Of a stretch of DNA of 6,432 nucleotides, positions 4,981-6,432 are shown piece by piece (positions within the stretch are counted from its first letter, which is position 1; every line of letters begins with the position of its first letter). The translations under genes were made by a program, and so were the position numbers. The notes below the pieces were generated by a model. That model was not told the DNA's origin and searched no databases. It was given only the letters and a program-made list of their open reading frames with translations. This stretch comes from Comamonadaceae bacterium (GTDB taxonomy: Bacteria > Pseudomonadota > Gammaproteobacteria > Burkholderiales > Burkholderiaceae_C): contig JAAFHN010000156.1 of the NCBI GenBank assembly GCA_013298415.1, positions 1 through 6,432 of the forward strand, written 5' to 3'.

Positions 4981-5034
4981 TATAGCAGCGAACCATTAAA
5001 ATACAAGGACAGAGGGCGGATGTGGCGTCAAAAA
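4981..5034 (+). repeat. GGACAG-type dispersed repeat, copy 3
   Basis: The first 32 nt (TATAGCAGCGAACC at 4981 through GGACAG at 5007-5012) match the reverse complement of 5147-5178 at 23 of 32 ungapped positions. The inward continuation GAGGGCGGATGTGGCGTCA resembles copy 2 with small gaps. With copy 4 it forms the ends of a 198-bp segment in inverted orientation. Confidence 0.55.
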
Positions 5035-5118
5035 GTGCAAGTGGAGCGACTGGAGCCGTTCATCCTCATACCTCAACCGGCCTGCGCGGGCGTCTGAGCG
5101 GCCCGTTTCCGCTGGTTT

Positions 5119-5186
5119 CGCCGATTTTTGATGTGAAACAGGCCTACTGTCCAGGTATTATCAATGTTTGTTGCTACATTTTTTGA
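5119..5186 (-). repeat. GGACAG-type dispersed repeat, copy 4 (inverse orientation)
   Basis: On the minus strand this reads TCAAAAAATGTAGCAACAAA, then CATTGATAATACCTGGACAG, then inward toward TCAAAAATCGGCG. It matches copy 2 at 28 of 32 core positions and copy 1 at 30 of 40. It faces copies 2 and 3, so it can serve as the opposite end of either a 1.6-kb or a 198-bp inverted-repeat-bounded segment. Confidence 0.7.
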
Positions 5187-5204
5187 TAACGAGGTGAGCG
5201 CGTG

Positions 5205-5285
5205 ATGATTGGACTGGATAGTGGGCCCAACACACCTGAAATTCCCTGCGAAGTGGCTATCGAACTGCTGCGTCAGCCACACTAA
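5205..5285 (+). CDS. possible 26-residue leader peptide or small protein upstream of the permease
   Basis: An ATG at 5205 opens 26 codons, beginning MIGLDSGPNTPEIPCEV and ending ELLRQPH, stopped by TAA at 5283-5285. What supports it is GAGGTGA at 5191-5197, a strong Shine-Dalgarno match 7 nt before the ATG, the best in the second half of the window. The stop lies 6 nt before the permease ATG, which itself lacks a ribosome-binding site, so translational coupling is plausible. There is no transmembrane segment and no run of regulatory codons. It may instead be a chance ORF in repeat-derived DNA. I do not recognise the peptide. Confidence 0.3.
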   Translation: MIGLDSGPNTPEIPCEVAIELLRQPH

Positions 5286-5291
5286 AGCCCC

Positions 5292-6254
5292 ATGATTCTC
5301 TTCCTCATCCGTCGCACGCTCACCCTGCTGCTCACGCTGCTGGGGGCTTCTGTGGTGGTGTTTGGGGTGTTGGAAATCTTGCCGGGGAATGCGGCTGAGC
5401 TGTTGATGGGCACAGATGCGTCGCCGGAAGCGGTGGCGGCGAAGGCTGCCGAGCTGGGCTTGGATCGGCCTGCGGCGGTGCGCTACTGGGATTGGATCAG
5501 CGGGCTGCTCAAAGGCGAGATGGGCTTGAGCTATGCCTATGCCAGCCCCGTTTCTGAGCTGATTGCCGAGCGGCTGGCCGTGACTGTGCCGCTGGCTTTG
5601 ATGGCGATGGCGCTCACTACCTTGCTTGCCATTGCCGCTGGCGTGTACGCCGCTTCTCGCCACAACCGCTTGGGTGATGTGGGCATGATGGGGGTCACGC
5701 AAATTGGCATTGCGATTCCGAATTTTTGGTTTGCAATTTTATTGATTTTATTTTTTGCGGTGTATTTGCAGTGGTTCAACGCGGGTGGTTTTCCAGGCTG
5801 GACTGTGGATGCAGGCGGCAGCCTTTGGGAAGGGTTCAAGGCCCTGCTCTTGCCCGCATTGGCTTTGGCTGCGGTACAAGCCGCGATTTTGGCCAGAATT
5901 ACCCGCAGCGCGGTATTGGATGTGATGCGCGAAGACTATGTGCGCACAGCTCGTGCCAAAGGTTTGTCTAAACGCGCGGCATTGTGGGGGCATGTGCTGC
6001 GCAATGCCATGATTCCTGTCATCACCATCATGGGTTTGCAATTTGCGAATTTGCTTGCGGGTACCATTGTGGTGGAAAACGTGTTTTATTTGCCGGGCTT
6101 GGGGCGGCTGATCTTTCAAAGCATTTCCAATCGCGATGTGATTGTGGTGCGCAATTGCGTGATGCTTTTGGCAGCCAGCGTGGTCATCATCAATTTCATT
6201 GTGGATGTGCTCTATGCGGTGATCGATCCGCGCATCAAGGTGGCGCGGCTGTGA
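5292..6254 (+). CDS. ABC transporter permease, dipeptide/oligopeptide/nickel (DppB) type
   Basis: This 320-residue inner-membrane protein is one of two permease subunits of a peptide-type ABC importer. The N-terminus MILFLIRRTLTLLLTLLGAS followed by VVVFGVLEILPGN (first membrane segment, about 9-30) is the standard DppB/OppB opening. More hydrophobic segments lie near 101-122, 135-160, 186-204, 246-264 and 286-310. The signature EDYVRTARAKGLSKRAALWG (214-233), continued by HVLRNAMIPVI, is the cytoplasmic EAA loop that docks on the ATPase. VENVFYLPGLGRL (261-273) and the C-terminal DPRIK (312-316) are typical. Substrate cannot be decided from the permease alone: peptides, nickel, opines or glutathione are all possible. 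ATG 5292 has no Shine-Dalgarno sequence and may depend on coupling to the small ORF just upstream. A second permease gene appears to start 136 nt downstream, past a palindromic repeat. Confidence 0.92.
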   Translation: MILFLIRRTLTLLLTLLGASVVVFGVLEILPGNAAELLMGTDASPEAVAAKAAELGLDRPAAVRYWDWISGLLKGEMGLSYAYASPVSELIAERLAVTVPLALMAMALTTLLAIAAGVYAASRHNRLGDVGMMGVTQIGIAIPNFWFAILLILFFAVYLQWFNAGGFPGWTVDAGGSLWEGFKALLLPALALAAVQAAILARITRSAVLDVMREDYVRTARAKGLSKRAALWGHVLRNAMIPVITIMGLQFANLLAGTIVVENVFYLPGLGRLIFQSISNRDVIVVRNCVMLLAASVVIINFIVDVLYAVIDPRIKVARL

Positions 6255-6268
6255 AAGCTCGTCGATCC

Positions 6269-6355
6269 CTCCCGTTCGCCCTGAGGTATCGAAGGGCCTG
6301 TTTGGGCTTCGATACCTCGGCCCAAACGGGAGAACAACCGTTTGCCCGAACGGGA
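6269..6355. repeat. long palindromic intergenic repeat between the permease genes
   Basis: GAGGTATCGAAG (6283-6294) and CTTCGATACCTC (6307-6318) form a perfect 12-bp stem with a 12-nt loop. Outer arms CTCCCGTT (6269-6276) and AACGGGAG (6325-6332) extend it. A further arm CGAACGGGA (6347-6355) is an equally good partner for TCCCGTTCG (6270-6278), giving two mutually exclusive outer pairings. The pattern resembles the widespread CCCGTTCG...CTGAG...TCGAAG class of intergenic palindromes in proteobacteria (recalled, not searched). There is no T-run, so it is not a classical terminator. It could stabilise the upstream message or lower expression of the second permease. Confidence 0.8.
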
Positions 6356-6390
6356 CAAGAAACATTGGCCCGTATGGCTGCGGAACGCGC

Positions 6391-6432
6391 ATGAAAGAAT
6401 TTTCCCACCGCGCCTTGCAGCACAAGAGCTTT
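6391..6432 (+). CDS. start of a gene, probably the second (DppC-like) permease, cut by window end
   Basis: ATG 6391 opens a frame running off the window: MKEFSHRALQHKSF, 14 residues. DppC/OppC-type permeases often begin with a short cytoplasmic stretch of the form (R)RALRHRSF before the first membrane helix, and the gene follows a DppB-like permease in the same direction. Both points favour a DppC-like subunit. No strong ribosome-binding site is seen (GCGGAACGCGC precedes). Too little sequence is present to be sure. Confidence 0.55.
   Translation, partial: MKEFSHRALQHKSF

Larger units (their letters stand above)
4903..5291. other. spacer between acetyltransferase and permease genes, repeat-derived
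   Basis: No recognised gene fills this stretch. Its main content is two inverted copies of the GGACAG repeat (4981-5034 and 5119-5186) bounding a segment of about 200 bp, followed by a possible 26-codon ORF at 5205-5285. A short frame within the segment (ATG 5019, ending at TGA 5095-5097) has no recognised match and may be a remnant of a mobile element. No clear terminator follows the acetyltransferase gene. Confidence 0.55.

Noticed and set aside
3586..5178. Integron cassette array with attC sites (toxin-antitoxin and GNAT genes are common cassette cargo)
   Set aside because: Cassette attC sites run in one direction and carry paired RYYYAAC/GTTRRRY cores with a foldable centre. Here the bounding repeats are inverted and no such core pair was found. 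No integrase is visible.
3586..5178. A complete insertion sequence
   Set aside because: The three internal genes are toxin, antitoxin and acetyltransferase. No transposase frame or DDE-type motif is present, so at most it is a non-autonomous or passenger unit.
5164..5205. A 13-codon ORF (ATG 5164 to TGA 5203-5205) overlapping the start of the 26-codon ORF
   Set aside because: It lies mostly inside repeat copy 4, has no ribosome-binding site and is too short to judge. The TGATG overlap is probably chance.
5073..5702. A 209-codon frame on the minus strand over the permease start
   Set aside because: It is antisense to a clearly conserved permease gene, is rich in His, Gln and Arg as expected for a GC-skewed shadow frame, and crosses a repeat. 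No domain was recognised.

Overview
The window looks like a chromosomal segment of a betaproteobacterium, most likely a Burkholderiales member close to the Comamonadaceae. The grounds are the gene order ispE - tRNA-Gln - prs - rplY (long, Ctc-type L25) - pth, the protein sequences, and a GC-rich coding bias with AT-rich, repeat-laden spacers. The assignment comes from recalled family knowledge, not a search.

Layout. Positions 2-532 hold the 3' part of ispE. Positions 678-754 are a complete tRNA-Gln(UUG) with encoded CCA. Between it and prs (901-1857) sits a long imperfect hairpin followed by six T, which looks like a terminator or attenuator 35 nt ahead of prs. rplY (1988-2635) follows prs with a structured spacer and ends at a textbook terminator (2656-2683). 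A repeat-rich spacer of about 250 bp, containing a large imperfect inverted repeat (2708-2887), precedes pth (2939-3574), whose stop codon lies inside a second terminator hairpin.

From 3587 to about 5290 the content turns accessory. There is a BrnT-like toxin gene with a GTG start (3739-4026), an overlapping CopG/ribbon-helix-helix antitoxin gene (4013-4282), and a GNAT acetyltransferase gene (4411-4902). Fragments of one AT-rich repeat ending in GGACAG lie around them: four clear copies in the window (2778-2817, 3586-3644, 4981-5034, and 5119-5186 in inverse orientation) and one doubtful remnant (4369-4390). From 5292 a dipeptide/oligopeptide-type ABC importer begins: a complete DppB-like permease (5292-6254), a spacer with a long palindromic repeat (6269-6355), and the first 14 codons of what is probably the DppC-like partner.

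How the parts work together. ispE, prs, rplY and pth are housekeeping genes for isoprenoid precursors, PRPP, the 5S rRNA-binding ribosomal protein and peptidyl-tRNA recycling. They share a neighbourhood but are split by terminator-like elements. The toxin-antitoxin pair is a self-contained unit with its own promoter and a palindrome across the toxin start codon. The permease genes belong to a peptide-uptake system whose other subunits lie outside the window. The least explained parts are the GGACAG repeat family and its possible link to the accessory genes, the prs leader hairpin, and a 26-codon ORF with a strong Shine-Dalgarno sequence just upstream of the permease.
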